A stretch of DNA of 34,501 bases, taken from contig HF990556.1 in NCBI GenBank assembly GCA_000432135.1, forward strand, positions 5,062 through 39,562. The letters run 5' to 3'. The stretch comes from Firmicutes bacterium CAG:124. GTDB lineage: Bacteria > Bacillota > Clostridia > Oscillospirales > Oscillospiraceae. The notes under the pieces are model-generated. The model was given only the letters and a program-made list of their open reading frames with translations. It made no database searches and was not told where the DNA came from. Within the stretch, counting starts at the first letter, position 1. Each line of letters starts with the position of its first letter. Both the position numbers and the translations under genes were made by a program. Below are positions 1 to 7,632 of the stretch, one piece after another.

Positions 1-1088
1 AGCGTCGTCTGCGCCAGCTCGTTTTCGCCGACAAAGGCGATCTTATCATTCTTATTGACAATGAACGAGACTTTATCCAGAAGCTTCACGCCGTCGATGG
101 TCTTGGACACATCCGTCACGAACAGGATGTCCTTGCCGACCTCGCGTTCGCGCTCAAAGCCCACGAACGGGTACCGGCGCGAGGACGCGGGCATTTCCTC
201 GACGGTCATCTTGTCGAGCAGCCTGCGGCGGGAGGTCGCCTGCTTGCTCTTGGCCTTGTTGGCCGCGAAGCGGGCGATGAAGGTCTGCAGCTCTGCGATT
301 TTTTCCTCGGCACGCTTATTCTTGTTGCGGATGAGCTGCTGGATGAGCTGGGAGGATTCGTACCAGAAATCATAGTTGCCGACGTACATCTTGATCTTGC
401 CGTAGTCGATATCGACGATATGCGTGCAGACGGTGTTGAGGAAATGACGGTCGTGGCTGACGACGATGACAAGGCCGGTGTCCTCGTAATCCAGAATAAA
501 ATCCTCGAGCCAGTTGATGGCCTCGATATCAAGGTTATTCGTCGGCTCGTCGAGCATGACGATATCGGGCTTGCCGAACAGCGCCTGCGCAAGCAGCACC
601 TTGACCTTCAGACGCGGGTCGGTGTTGGCCATGAGATCATAGTGCAGCTCCACCGGGATGCCGAGGCCCTGCAAAAGCTTTGACGCATCGGACTCGGCCT
701 CCCAGCCGTCCATGTCGGCAAACTCCGCCTCAAGCTCGCTCGCACGCATCCCGTCCTCCTCGGAGAAATCGGGCTTTTCATAAAGCGCGTCCTTCTCCTT
801 CATCACGTCGTACAGGTGCTGGTTGCCCATGATGACGGTGTCGAGAATGGTATACGCGTCGTACTGGTTCTGATCCTGCTTCAGAACGGACATCCGCGCG
901 CCGGGCTTGATGAAAATTTCGCCGGATGTCGGCTCCAGCTCGCCGGACAGGAGCTTCAAAAACGTCGATTTGCCCGCGCCGTTGGCGCCGATAATGCCGT
1001 AGCAGCTGCCGGGCGTAAACTGCAGATCGACCTGCTTGAACAGCGCAGAGCCGCCAAACTGCATGGCAAGGTTGGAAATGGTGATCAT
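1..1088 (-). CDS. ABC-F family ATPase, 3' end outside the window
   Basis: A soluble duplicated ATPase without membrane segments, of the ABC-F class that acts on ribosomes (translation factors or antibiotic-target protection). Translating the - strand from the ATG at 1088 gives a first Walker A, GANGAGKST, at residues 34-42. A Walker B with switch, DIVMLDEPTNNLD, follows, then SHDRHFLN and a basic linker rich in Arg/Lys. The start of the second cassette (FVGENELAQTTL) lies at the window edge, so about one third of the usual 520-540 residues is missing. The start is supported by GAGG seven bases upstream. The first-cassette signature usually reads like LSGGEK, but here the region before KVLLAQALFG reads NTDPRLKV, so it looks degenerate. 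The subfamily (EttA, YkpA or YbiT-like) cannot be settled without the C-terminus. Confidence 0.93.
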   Translation of the reverse strand, partial: MITISNLAMQFGGSALFKQVDLQFTPGSCYGIIGANGAGKSTFLKLLSGELEPTSGEIFIKPGARMSVLKQDQNQYDAYTILDTVIMGNQHLYDVMKEKDALYEKPDFSEEDGMRASELEAEFADMDGWEAESDASKLLQGLGIPVELHYDLMANTDPRLKVKVLLAQALFGKPDIVMLDEPTNNLDIEAINWLEDFILDYEDTGLVIVVSHDRHFLNTVCTHIVDIDYGKIKMYVGNYDFWYESSQLIQQLIRNKNKRAEEKIAELQTFIARFAANKAKSKQATSRRRLLDKMTVEEMPASSRRYPFVGFEREREVGKDILFVTDVSKTIDGVKLLDKVSFIVNKNDKIAFVGENELAQTT

Positions 1089-1118
1089 AGAAAAACCTCA
1101 TCAATGTTATTTTTTCTT

Positions 1119-1146
1119 ATCATACCACAAAATCCAGTGTTTGCAA
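1119..1146 (-). promoter_or_regulatory. Promoter of the ABC-F gene
   Basis: On the - strand, TTGCAA (1146-1141) and TATGAT (1124-1119) are separated by 16 bases, 31 bases upstream of the start codon. This is a plausible sigma-A promoter. Confidence 0.55.
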
Positions 1147-1269
1147 GGGAAACCGTGGGAACCGCCGGTATGGCCGGGAGCTCATTTAAGAGAAGCAGCA
1201 GCCAGGAGCGTCCGGCTTGGGTGCGTGCGGTTTTGCTGCCAGTTGCTTCTGAACCAGACCGCTGCGGAG

Positions 1270-1965
1270 TCACAGCGGCAGGAAGGAGAACGCCCATGTG
1301 AGTACCGGCGCGAACAGCACGGCGGGCAGGAGGTCGGCGGTCTTGATCTTCGTGAGGTGCAGCATATTAAGGCCGATGGCAAGGATCATCACCGAGCCGC
1401 AGCACGTGATTTCCGCGATGGCCGCGTCGGACAGCAGCGGCGCGATCACGTGCGCCAGAAGGGCAAGCAACCCCTGATACACGAACACGGGCACGGAGGA
1501 AAACAGCACGCCCAGCCCCAGCGAGACGGACAGCATACAAGACGAAATGCCGTCGAGCAGGGATTTTGTGAACAGCAGCTCATAGTCCTGCTTCAGACCG
1601 GCGTTGAAACTGCCGAGGATCGCCATCGCGCCCACGCAGAACAGGAGCGACGCCGTCACAAAGCCCTCGGCGATGGGGGTCCGCTTCCCGCCGCGCTGGA
1701 AGCGGCGCTCGATCCTGCCGCCGAGGCGCTCAATGCGCCCGTCGAGATCCAGAAGCGTCCCCACGGCGGTGCCGAGCACCATTGACACGATCAGCACGAG
1801 CGTATTTTCGCCCTTCAGCATCCCGCTGACGCCGATATAGAGCACGCAGAGCGCGATCGCGGTCATGATCGCGTTTGTGATTTTTTCCGGGATGCCCTTC
1901 TTTGCCAGCAGCCCGACCGAGCCTCCGGCGAGAATGGCAAGCGCGTTGACAAGAACTCCAAGCAT
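1270..1965 (-). CDS. DUF554 family integral membrane protein
   Basis: A 231-residue hydrophobic protein with about six to seven predicted membrane segments, Gly/Ala-rich and starting MLGVLVNALAILAGG, the usual opening of DUF554 (YdfK/YqgA-like) proteins. A cytoplasmic loop around residues 75-95 carries basic residues (RIERLGGRIERR). The length matches the family. The function is unknown; a transport role has been suggested for relatives but nothing here shows a substrate. A GTGAGG ribosome binding site lies about eight bases before the ATG. It is monocistronic and diverges from the DUF4015 gene. Confidence 0.88.
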   Translation of the reverse strand: MLGVLVNALAILAGGSVGLLAKKGIPEKITNAIMTAIALCVLYIGVSGMLKGENTLVLIVSMVLGTAVGTLLDLDGRIERLGGRIERRFQRGGKRTPIAEGFVTASLLFCVGAMAILGSFNAGLKQDYELLFTKSLLDGISSCMLSVSLGLGVLFSSVPVFVYQGLLALLAHVIAPLLSDAAIAEITCCGSVMILAIGLNMLHLTKIKTADLLPAVLFAPVLTWAFSFLPL

Positions 1966-2113
1966 AAATATGGCCTCACTTTGAACAGGATATCTTGCCT
2001 CTTATCCTATCATATGCGTGTCGAAGAAAAAAGAGATTTTTCGCAAAGTGGAGGAAAAACGCAAAATAAGCGGGAAAATTCAGGCTAGATCAGGGACGAT
2101 ATTCCAAAAAAGG

Positions 2114-2142
2114 TAGAAATCCTGATCAAAATGTAGTATAAT
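2114..2142 (+). promoter_or_regulatory. Promoter of the DUF4015 gene
   Basis: TAGAAA (2114-2119), a 17-base spacer, and a perfect TATAAT (2137-2142), about 50 bases before the ATG at 2196. Confidence 0.65.
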
Positions 2143-2195
2143 GCCCTTATCTTGATAAACAGCGCCCGCCGCTGCGCGGACGCTTGGGAGTGTAT

Positions 2196-3983
2196 ATGAA
2201 ACTACGCAGAACAAAGCGAATGCCCGCCACGGCAAAGCAGAAGCTGCGCGCAAAGAGGCTGGCGCAGCTGAAGCGGTTTTTGCGCGAGCACACCTGGGGC
2301 GTGATGATCACGGTCCTGATTATGATCGCGCTGATCCTGTTCGTCTGCGTGATCGCCGGGGCCGCGCCCAAGGAAGCGCCTGCGCCGGAGACGACGCAGG
2401 ACGAGACGCCGCGCTATGAGTCGGGCTTTATCTGCGCCATCACGACGCAGGTCCCGTATTATACCGAGGAGCTTTCCGAGGCCGGAACGGTCGCGCGCGG
2501 GATGCAGATCACGTATTCGACCGACCGCTCTGTCGAGCGCGACGGCGTCCAGTACTATCTGACCTATTTCTCCACGCTGGACTGCGGCTATGTCTCCGAG
2601 GAAAACCTGACGCAGGACCCCTCCGCCGTGATCGCAGAGAAGGTCGTCTATGTCCGCACGCCGCAGAACCTCCGTCTGGACAAAAACACGCTCGAGCTCG
2701 GCACGCTGGTCGAAAAGGGAACGGAGCTGCAGGTTCTGAGCTACGAGGGCACGACCGACGGCGTCGTCGATCTGTATCAGGTCTCCTATCAGGGCCAGAC
2801 AGGCTACATCAGCGGCCAGTACGTCTCAACCGTGCAGGAGGAGGCCAACGACGTCTATGACCGCTTCGGCGTCTACGCCATCCATGCCGGACGCGGCGAC
2901 AAATGGGGCGGCGGCGACGCGGAAAGCCTTGACTATTTCCCGCGCACGAAGGCCAGTTTTGCGGATAACAAAATGCCGAATCCCTGTTACGCGATCTACC
3001 TCACCTGCGACCCCGCGATTTTAAAGGACATCGACAAGTACATTGAATATGCGAAGACCACGAAGATCAACGCCTTCGTCGTCAACATCATGGATGGCAC
3101 GTCCATCGGCTACGATTCGCCTGTGTACGAGGAATATTCCCCCACGGCGTATCAGTACGCCCAAAACTCCGTCGCAGATTATCAGGCAGTCATTCAGAAA
3201 ATCAAGGACGCAGGATTCTATGTGATCGGCCGTCTGACAACCTTCAACGACTCCTTCTTCTGCCAGGATCATCCCGAGTACGCCATTGCCGACGGCTCCG
3301 GCGAGTCGCTGTATGTCGCAGCCAGCTACTGGCCGAGTGCCTTCTGCCGCTATGTCTGGGAGTATAAGGTCGCGCTGGCTATCGACGCAGTGCAGACCAT
3401 GGGTTTTAACGAGATCCAGTTCGACTATGTCCGCTTCCCGGACAATACGGACCAATACGAAGCCTCGGGCGATATCGACTTCCGCAACGAGTACGGCGAG
3501 ACAAAGGCGCAGGCCATCCAGCGCTTTTTGATGTATGCCACGGATATTCTGCACGAATACGGTGTCTACGTCGGCGCGGATGTCTTTGGTGAGACGAGCG
3601 GCAACTATGTCACGGCCTACGGCCAGTACTGGCCAGCCATCAGCAATGTCGTCGACGTGATCTCCGGTATGCCGTACCCCGACCATTTTGCCCGCAACGG
3701 GACCTACCGCCCGTGGGAGCATCCGTATGAGACGCTGCTCGACTGGGCCGAATCCGCCGCCAAGCGGCAGGCCGAAACGCCTACGCCCGCAGTCGACCGC
3801 ACCTGGATCCAGGCCTATAACGCCATCCAGCCGCCCTATAACGAATACGGCGTGCAGGAGATCGGCGACCAGATCCGCGCACTGCGGGAAGAGGGCCTGA
3901 CCAGTGGCTTCATGGCATGGAACGCCTCCTGCAGTCTCACCAAGCTCGAAGAGCTGCGCCCGCTGTACGAGGCGCTGGAATAG
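2196..3983 (+). CDS. Membrane-anchored SH3-like / DUF4015 glycosidase-like protein
   Basis: A 595-residue exported protein. A basic N-terminus is followed by one membrane segment at about residues 33-57 (VMITVLIMIALILFVCVIAG), so it is anchored with the bulk outside. Residues about 75-215 contain two SH3-like segments (for example SYQGQTGYISGQYV), which often bind cell wall. Residues about 250-590 match the DUF4015/COG1306 putative glycosyl hydrolase TIM barrel, with AIYLTCDPAIL, NAFVVNIMDG, GFNEIQFDYVRFPD and VYVGADVFGE; the acidic residues in those strands are candidate catalytic groups. I chose ATG 2196 over the upstream TTG 2184 because GGGAG sits five bases before it. The wall-polysaccharide substrate is an inference; no activity is established for close relatives known to me. 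Confidence 0.88.
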   Translation: MKLRRTKRMPATAKQKLRAKRLAQLKRFLREHTWGVMITVLIMIALILFVCVIAGAAPKEAPAPETTQDETPRYESGFICAITTQVPYYTEELSEAGTVARGMQITYSTDRSVERDGVQYYLTYFSTLDCGYVSEENLTQDPSAVIAEKVVYVRTPQNLRLDKNTLELGTLVEKGTELQVLSYEGTTDGVVDLYQVSYQGQTGYISGQYVSTVQEEANDVYDRFGVYAIHAGRGDKWGGGDAESLDYFPRTKASFADNKMPNPCYAIYLTCDPAILKDIDKYIEYAKTTKINAFVVNIMDGTSIGYDSPVYEEYSPTAYQYAQNSVADYQAVIQKIKDAGFYVIGRLTTFNDSFFCQDHPEYAIADGSGESLYVAASYWPSAFCRYVWEYKVALAIDAVQTMGFNEIQFDYVRFPDNTDQYEASGDIDFRNEYGETKAQAIQRFLMYATDILHEYGVYVGADVFGETSGNYVTAYGQYWPAISNVVDVISGMPYPDHFARNGTYRPWEHPYETLLDWAESAAKRQAETPTPAVDRTWIQAYNAIQPPYNEYGVQEIGDQIRALREEGLTSGFMAWNASCSLTKLEELRPLYEALE

Positions 3984-4043
3984 AGCCAACCTTTGCTGCG
4001 CCTGTTCCAAGGGCCGTTGATACCGCTGCCCCAAAATGAGAAA

Positions 4044-4072
4044 CCGCCCGGCTCCAAATCGGAACCGGGCGG
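4044..4072 (-). terminator. Terminator of the met operon
   Basis: Inverted repeat CCGCCCGG (4044-4051) / CCGGGCGG (4065-4072) with an extra TCC/GGA pairing inside, just downstream of metQ. On the - strand it is followed by a T-containing tail (TTTCTCATTTT). It may also stop the convergent DUF4015 transcript. Confidence 0.7.
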
Positions 4073-4085
4073 AAATGCGTTAGGA

Positions 4086-4961
4086 TCAGAAGATCGCAAC
4101 AACAGCGCCGTTGTAGGTCTTTTCGATGTATTCCTTCACAGCGTCGGACTGGAGCGCCTTGACAAGCGCCTGGATCTTGGCGCTGTTTTCTTCGCCTGCG
4201 CGGCAGGCAATGATGTTGGCGTAGGTCTGGGCCGCGTCGCCGGAGGCATCTTCGATCGCGAGCGCGTCAGCGGCGTGGAGGCCTGCCTGCAGCGCATAGT
4301 TGCCGTTGATGACGGCCACGGTGCCGGGGTTGGAGTTCGCCAGCTGTGCGGGGACGGTATCGGCCTGCAGCGGCTGCACGTCATGGCCCTTCGCGTCGAC
4401 GATATCCAGCGTGGTCACGCCCTTTTCGGCGGAAGCATCGGCGGGCAGCTCAATGAGGCCTTCCTGCGCCAGCAGGAGCAGAGCACGCGTCTCGTTGGAG
4501 TCGTCGGCGGGGATCAGGATGGTTGCGTCAGCGGCAATGTCCGCAACAGAGGAAACACCATTGCCGTAGAGGCCGAACGGCTCATAGTGGATCTTGGCTG
4601 CGGAGACGAGATCGGTACCGTTGGAGGCGTTGAAGCTGTTCAGATACGGGGTATGCTGGAAGTAGTTTGCGTCGAGCGAGCCGTCAGCCAGAGACTGGTT
4701 CGGCAGCACATAGTCGTCATAAATCACGATCTGGAGGTCATAGCCCTCGGCGGCCAGCGTGTCCTTGACCTGCTCGAGAATTTCAGCGTGCGGGGTGGAG
4801 GAGGCGCCGACCTTCAGCGTTTCGAGCTTGCCGTCGGTGGAAGCGGCGGTATCGGCGGAAGCATTGTTGTCGTTGGAAGCGGGTTCGCTCTTGGAAGCGC
4901 AGCCGACAAGCGCGGCGACGAGCAGCAGAGCGGAAAGAACGATTGCAAGTACCTTTTTCAT
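4086..4961 (-). CDS. metQ: Methionine ABC transporter substrate-binding lipoprotein
   Basis: A 291-residue lipoprotein of the NlpA/MetQ family that captures methionine outside the membrane and delivers it to MetNI. The signal peptide MKKVLAIVLSALLLVAALVG ends at a lipobox Cys at residue 21. Family landmarks are KVGASSTPHAEILEQV, YDDYVLPNQSLADGSLDANYFQHTPYL and the C-terminal KEYIEKTYNGAVVA. Length is typical (270-290). AAAGGAG lies eight bases before the ATG. It is the last gene of the operon, separated from metI by 129 bases that carry a microORF. Substrate assignment rests on the company of metN with its C-terminal NIL domain and on the Met-coding leader. Confidence 0.96.
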   Translation of the reverse strand: MKKVLAIVLSALLLVAALVGCASKSEPASNDNNASADTAASTDGKLETLKVGASSTPHAEILEQVKDTLAAEGYDLQIVIYDDYVLPNQSLADGSLDANYFQHTPYLNSFNASNGTDLVSAAKIHYEPFGLYGNGVSSVADIAADATILIPADDSNETRALLLLAQEGLIELPADASAEKGVTTLDIVDAKGHDVQPLQADTVPAQLANSNPGTVAVINGNYALQAGLHAADALAIEDASGDAAQTYANIIACRAGEENSAKIQALVKALQSDAVKEYIEKTYNGAVVAIF

Positions 4962-5021
4962 GATAAAATCTCCTTTATAAAATTTAAAATCGGTTTGTTT
5001 CTGACGTGCGGACGGCTTCGG

Positions 5022-5078
5022 TCACATTCGGCCGCATCGCCAGTTGATGCGGAGCAGCCGCTCAAAAATCAGTCTCAT
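5022..5078 (-). CDS. 18-residue microORF between metI and metQ
   Basis: The ATG at 5078-5076 is preceded by GGAG with a six-base spacer and followed by 17 sense codons to TGA (5024-5022). The peptide is MRLIFERLLRINWRCGRM: amphipathic, net charge about +5, with one Trp and one Cys. It starts 12 bases after the metI stop, so it would be translated from the same mRNA. No family recognised. It may be a real microprotein, a translational coupler, or a ribosome-binding spacer that tunes metQ expression. Confidence 0.5.
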   Translation of the reverse strand: MRLIFERLLRINWRCGRM

Positions 5079-5090
5079 GGGACGCTCCTT

Positions 5091-5768
5091 TCAGCGGGCG
5101 CGCTTATCGGTTTTCCGAACGACAGTGGTGCCCACGATCTGGATGAGCTGGACGATCACGACGATCAGCAGCACGCAGACCCAGACGACGAGTTTCTGGC
5201 TTCTCTGGTGGCCGTGGATGATGGCAATCTGCCCAAGGCCCGTGCCGCCCAGCGTCGCGGCCAGCGCCGTGTAGCTGAGAATGGTGACAGTCGAAATGAC
5301 GCATCCGGAGATGAGCGACGGCTTTGCCTCCGGCAGCAGCACGTGCCAGATGATCTGAAAATTCGTGCAGCCCATGGCCTGTGCGGCCTCGATCACGCCT
5401 GCGGGAACCTCCTTCAAAGAGGACTCGACCATGCGCGCCACATACGGCGCGGCGGCGATGATCAATGTGACGATGACCGCGCCGTTGCCGGTCGAGGTGC
5501 CGAGCAGCAGCTTCGCCGCCGGGATCATGGCAACCATGAGAATGACCGCCGGGATGGAGCGGAAGAAGTTCACAATGAAGCCGAGCACGGTGTTGACGCC
5601 CTTGTTGGGGTGCAGCCCGTCCTTGTCCGTCGCCCAGAGAATGACGCCCAGCGGCAGGCCGATGAGATACGCGAAGATCGTGGTGAGCGCAGTCATGTAG
5701 ACCGTCTGCCAGATGCCCAGCTGGATAATGTTGTTGTCCCAGAGCTTTACGAAATATTCGGTAGCCAT
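5091..5768 (-). CDS. metI: Methionine ABC transporter permease
   Basis: A 225-residue inner-membrane permease with about five membrane segments (for example TVYMTALTTIFAYLIGLPLG near the N-terminus). The EAA-type coupling loop EAAQAMGCTNFQIIWHVLLP sits around residues 130-150 and contacts the MetN ATPase. The C-terminus (VQLIQIVGTTVVRKTDKR) is typical of MetI. The ATG immediately abuts the metN TAA stop, showing translational coupling. Together with MetN and MetQ it forms the D/L-methionine importer. Confidence 0.95.
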   Translation of the reverse strand: MATEYFVKLWDNNIIQLGIWQTVYMTALTTIFAYLIGLPLGVILWATDKDGLHPNKGVNTVLGFIVNFFRSIPAVILMVAMIPAAKLLLGTSTGNGAVIVTLIIAAAPYVARMVESSLKEVPAGVIEAAQAMGCTNFQIIWHVLLPEAKPSLISGCVISTVTILSYTALAATLGGTGLGQIAIIHGHQRSQKLVVWVCVLLIVVIVQLIQIVGTTVVRKTDKRAR

Positions 5769-6761
5769 TTACCGCTCCTCCTTCCACGTCAGTCCGCTGT
5801 TTTTCAGCCAGCTGACGACCTTTTCCGCGTCGTGCTCGTCGTTCGGCAGCTCGAGGATCATATGGCCGTAGGCCGCGCCCTCGACGGATTTCGTATCGGC
5901 GAACAGCACATTCACCGGCACGCGGCAGGCCAGGATCATTTCGGAAATGACGGGCTTCTGCGTATCCTCGCCATTGAAGATCAGGCGGAGCTTCCGCCCG
6001 CCGGTCGTGGGATCGAGCACCGGCCGCTCCTGTGGGAGCACAAGCTCGCGCGCAATATCGGACTTCGGGTTCGTGAACACGTCCGCCACGCGGCCCTCCT
6101 CGGCGATGCAGCTTTTATCGATGACGGCCACGCGGTCGCAGATCTGGTCGATGACCTTCATCTCGTGCGTGATGACAATGATCGTCACGCCGAGCGTCTT
6201 GTTGATCTCGCGCAGCAGCTCCAGAATGGAGCGCGTCGTGTTGGGGTCGAGTGCGCTGGTCGCCTCGTCGCACAGCAGGTACCGGGGATTGGTCGCCAGC
6301 GCACGGGCGATGGCCACGCGCTGCTTCTGTCCGCCGGACAGCTGCGAGGGGAAGCTTGCGGCCTTGTCGGCAAGGCCCACAACCTTCAGCAGCTCCTCCG
6401 CGCGCTTCTTTGCCTCCGCCTTCGGCGTGCCGGAAATTTCAAGCGGGAAGCAGACGTTGCGCAGGACCGACCGCTGCTCAAGCAGGTTGAAGCTCTGGAA
6501 GATCATGCCGATCTGCCGGCGTACCTGCAAAAGCGCCTTCTCGCTGAGCGCCGTCAGGTTCTGCCCGTCGACCCAGACCTCGCCGGAGGTCGGACGTTCG
6601 AGCAGGTTGATGCAGCGCACCAGCGTCGATTTGCCCGCGCCGGACAGGCCGATGATACCGAAGATCTCGCCGTCCGCGATGGTCAGGTTCACATCCTTCA
6701 GCGCTTCCACGCTGCCGGAGGCCGAGGAATAGATTTTGCCGAGGTGTTTCAGCTCGATCAT
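5769..6761 (-). CDS. metN: Methionine ABC transporter ATP-binding protein
   Basis: A 330-residue ATPase. Walker A GLSGAGKST spans residues 38-46, the Q-loop lies in GMIFQSFNLL, the signature is LSGGQKQRVAIARAL, Walker B with catalytic Glu is LLCDEATSALD, and the H-loop is VITHEMKV. Residues from about 250 onward form the NIL ligand-binding domain (RLIFNGEDTQKPVISEMI, GHMILELPNDEHDAEKVVSWL). In studied MetNI systems this domain binds methionine and shuts transport down by trans-inhibition. It is the first structural gene of the operon, downstream of the leader peptide and attenuator described separately, and its stop codon touches the metI start. Confidence 0.97.
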   Translation of the reverse strand: MIELKHLGKIYSSASGSVEALKDVNLTIADGEIFGIIGLSGAGKSTLVRCINLLERPTSGEVWVDGQNLTALSEKALLQVRRQIGMIFQSFNLLEQRSVLRNVCFPLEISGTPKAEAKKRAEELLKVVGLADKAASFPSQLSGGQKQRVAIARALATNPRYLLCDEATSALDPNTTRSILELLREINKTLGVTIIVITHEMKVIDQICDRVAVIDKSCIAEEGRVADVFTNPKSDIARELVLPQERPVLDPTTGGRKLRLIFNGEDTQKPVISEMILACRVPVNVLFADTKSVEGAAYGHMILELPNDEHDAEKVVSWLKNSGLTWKEER

Positions 6762-6802
6762 GGGAAATCCCCTTCCACAGTGTTTTAATAGGTTTTCTGA
6801 GA

Positions 6803-6843
6803 CAAATAAAAAGAGCCGGGAAACTCACATCGTTTCTCAGCTC
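6803..6843 (-). terminator. Attenuator terminator upstream of metN
   Basis: On the - strand, GAGCTG-a-GAAAC pairs with GTTTC-c-CGGCTC (11 pairs, one including G.U, and one mismatch), with a seven-base loop, immediately followed by TTTTTATTT. It sits 34 bases after the leader-peptide stop and 42 bases before metN, inside the same transcription unit as the promoter, so read-through must be conditional. Confidence 0.88.
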
Positions 6844-6876
6844 CGGCATTGGCGGTTTGACTGCCAATATGGAAAT

Positions 6877-6975
6877 TTATGAAACAAAGCGAGCCGATTT
6901 TTGAGTACGCGAAAACATGCACATGCAACGCATGCACATGGGCATCATCATAGCGGTGGTAAACAACTGTTTCAT
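6877..6975 (-). CDS. Met/Cys-rich leader peptide of the met operon
   Basis: The ATG at 6975-6973 opens 32 codons ending in TAA at 6879-6877. Residues 9-20 read MMMPMCMRCMCM: seven Met and three Cys in twelve codons, eight Met and three Cys overall. GGAG lies ten bases upstream. The ORF is the first one after a perfect consensus promoter and is followed by an intrinsic terminator. The expected role is as a sensor: ribosome stalling at Met or Cys codons when charged tRNA is scarce would change the downstream fold and let RNA polymerase reach metN. This follows the trp/his attenuation logic by analogy; mechanism not shown. Confidence 0.85.
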   Translation of the reverse strand: MKQLFTTAMMMPMCMRCMCMFSRTQKSARFVS

Positions 6976-7008
6976 CGCGTGTCGGCTCCTTTCCTGATTT
7001 CTGGGGTC

Positions 7009-7037
7009 ATTATATACAGCGGGCCAGCAAATGTCAA
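7009..7037 (-). promoter_or_regulatory. Consensus promoter of the met operon
   Basis: On the - strand, TTGACA (7037-7032), exactly 17 bases, then TATAAT (7014-7009). Both hexamers are perfect. The predicted start is near 7002, 27 bases before the leader peptide ATG. Such a strong promoter fits control by termination instead of initiation. Confidence 0.92.
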
Positions 7038-7082
7038 TGGCAGATTCGCCCCAAAAATCCGCCTTTCTGCATCGATTTTTTG

Positions 7083-7262
7083 TCAGTCTGTCAAAAAGCA
7101 GCCGCTCTGCAGCAGAGTCAGGGTGCTCATTTTGCGCTCGGAAGCCGTATCGATTTTCTGCACCTCATAGCGCAGCTTGTAATTCGCGCCCACATCGGAC
7201 TCGAAATCATCCAGATCCTCGCCCATAGATTCACAATAGTCCCTGACATCACGCACCGGCGC
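7083..7262 (-). pseudogene. Possible C-terminal fragment of a secreted or lipoprotein gene
   Basis: The - strand frame ending at 7083 reads DYCESMGEDLDDFESDVGA, then YKLRYEVQKIDTASERKMST. The acidic, Tyr/Val-alternating composition resembles the C-terminal beta region of small clostridial lipoproteins. No start codon, ribosome binding site or N-terminus is visible, and the frame runs upstream into sequence coding on the other strand. Weakly supported. Confidence 0.25.
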
Positions 7263-7266
7263 GGGC

Positions 7267-7440
7267 ATGGCGATCCTGCCGTCGACGCTGCTCGGCATTC
7301 TGCCGGTCGGGTGCCTGCTCTCCATGCGCGGCACGCTGTCTGCTGAGACGTTCCTGTCGGTCGTTGTGCTGTCCCTCGGCGTTATGCAGCCGCTCATCAC
7401 CGCCTTTTCCCACACGGACGATATCGCGCAGGCCGGGCTG
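7267..7440 (+). pseudogene. Fragment of an ABC exporter membrane domain
   Basis: The + strand frame reads LLGILPVGCLLSMRGTLSA, LSVVVLSLGVMQPLITAFS and HTDDIAQAGLQYG. This matches the last two membrane helices and the connector of fused ABC exporters, where a phrase like LSLGI..PII.A.SY.DD.AK is usual. The rest of the membrane domain and the whole ATPase domain are missing. From about 7441 the same frame continues as QYDRERYAELRQIAAA, which resembles the N-terminus of a different gene (possibly a NUDIX hydrolase) before becoming non-coding. It is a decayed remnant. Confidence 0.5.
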
Positions 7441-7632
7441 CAATATGGGAAGGACCAATATGACCGGGAGCGTTACGCGGAGCTGCGGCAGATCGCCGCA
7501 GCAGCGGACAGAATGATCGCAGTCACTGCTGCAGTCAGACATATTTTTCGTATCTGCATGGTCCCTGCACCTGATTTCCCAGCCAGCACGCGCGGCAAGA
7601 CCTTTCTGCAATCGCTTCCGGCCCGAAAACAA

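Larger units (their letters stand above)
6762..7002 (-). promoter_or_regulatory. met operon leader RNA with attenuation architecture
   Basis: About 240 bases of untranslated leader from the predicted start near 7002 to metN. In order it contains: a ribosome binding site at 6989-6986; a Met/Cys-rich leader ORF; inside that ORF, an 11-bp hairpin with a three-base loop formed by the Met/Cys codons (about 6942-6916); a six-pair ATTGGC/GCCAAT hairpin just after the leader stop (about 6869-6849); and the terminator at 6843-6803. GAGCCGA of the ribosome binding site can pair perfectly with TCGGCTC at 6897-6891 inside the ORF. No S-box or T-box core sequences were seen. Confidence 0.75.

Noticed and set aside
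1181..1269. Terminator of the DUF554 gene
   Set aside because: AGAAGCA/TGCTTCT arms can pair across about 50 bases, but the loop is long and no T-tract follows on the - strand.
3993..6788. A 931-codon open frame on the + strand opposite metQ, metI and metN
   Set aside because: It is the antisense shadow of three certain genes in GC-rich DNA, with Arg/Asp-rich low-information composition and no ribosome binding site.
6762..7002. SAM riboswitch or T-box in the met leader
   Set aside because: I saw neither the conserved SAM-I core phrases nor a T-box TGGN sequence with specifier stem; the leader peptide and terminator explain the region better. A covariance-model search would be decisive.
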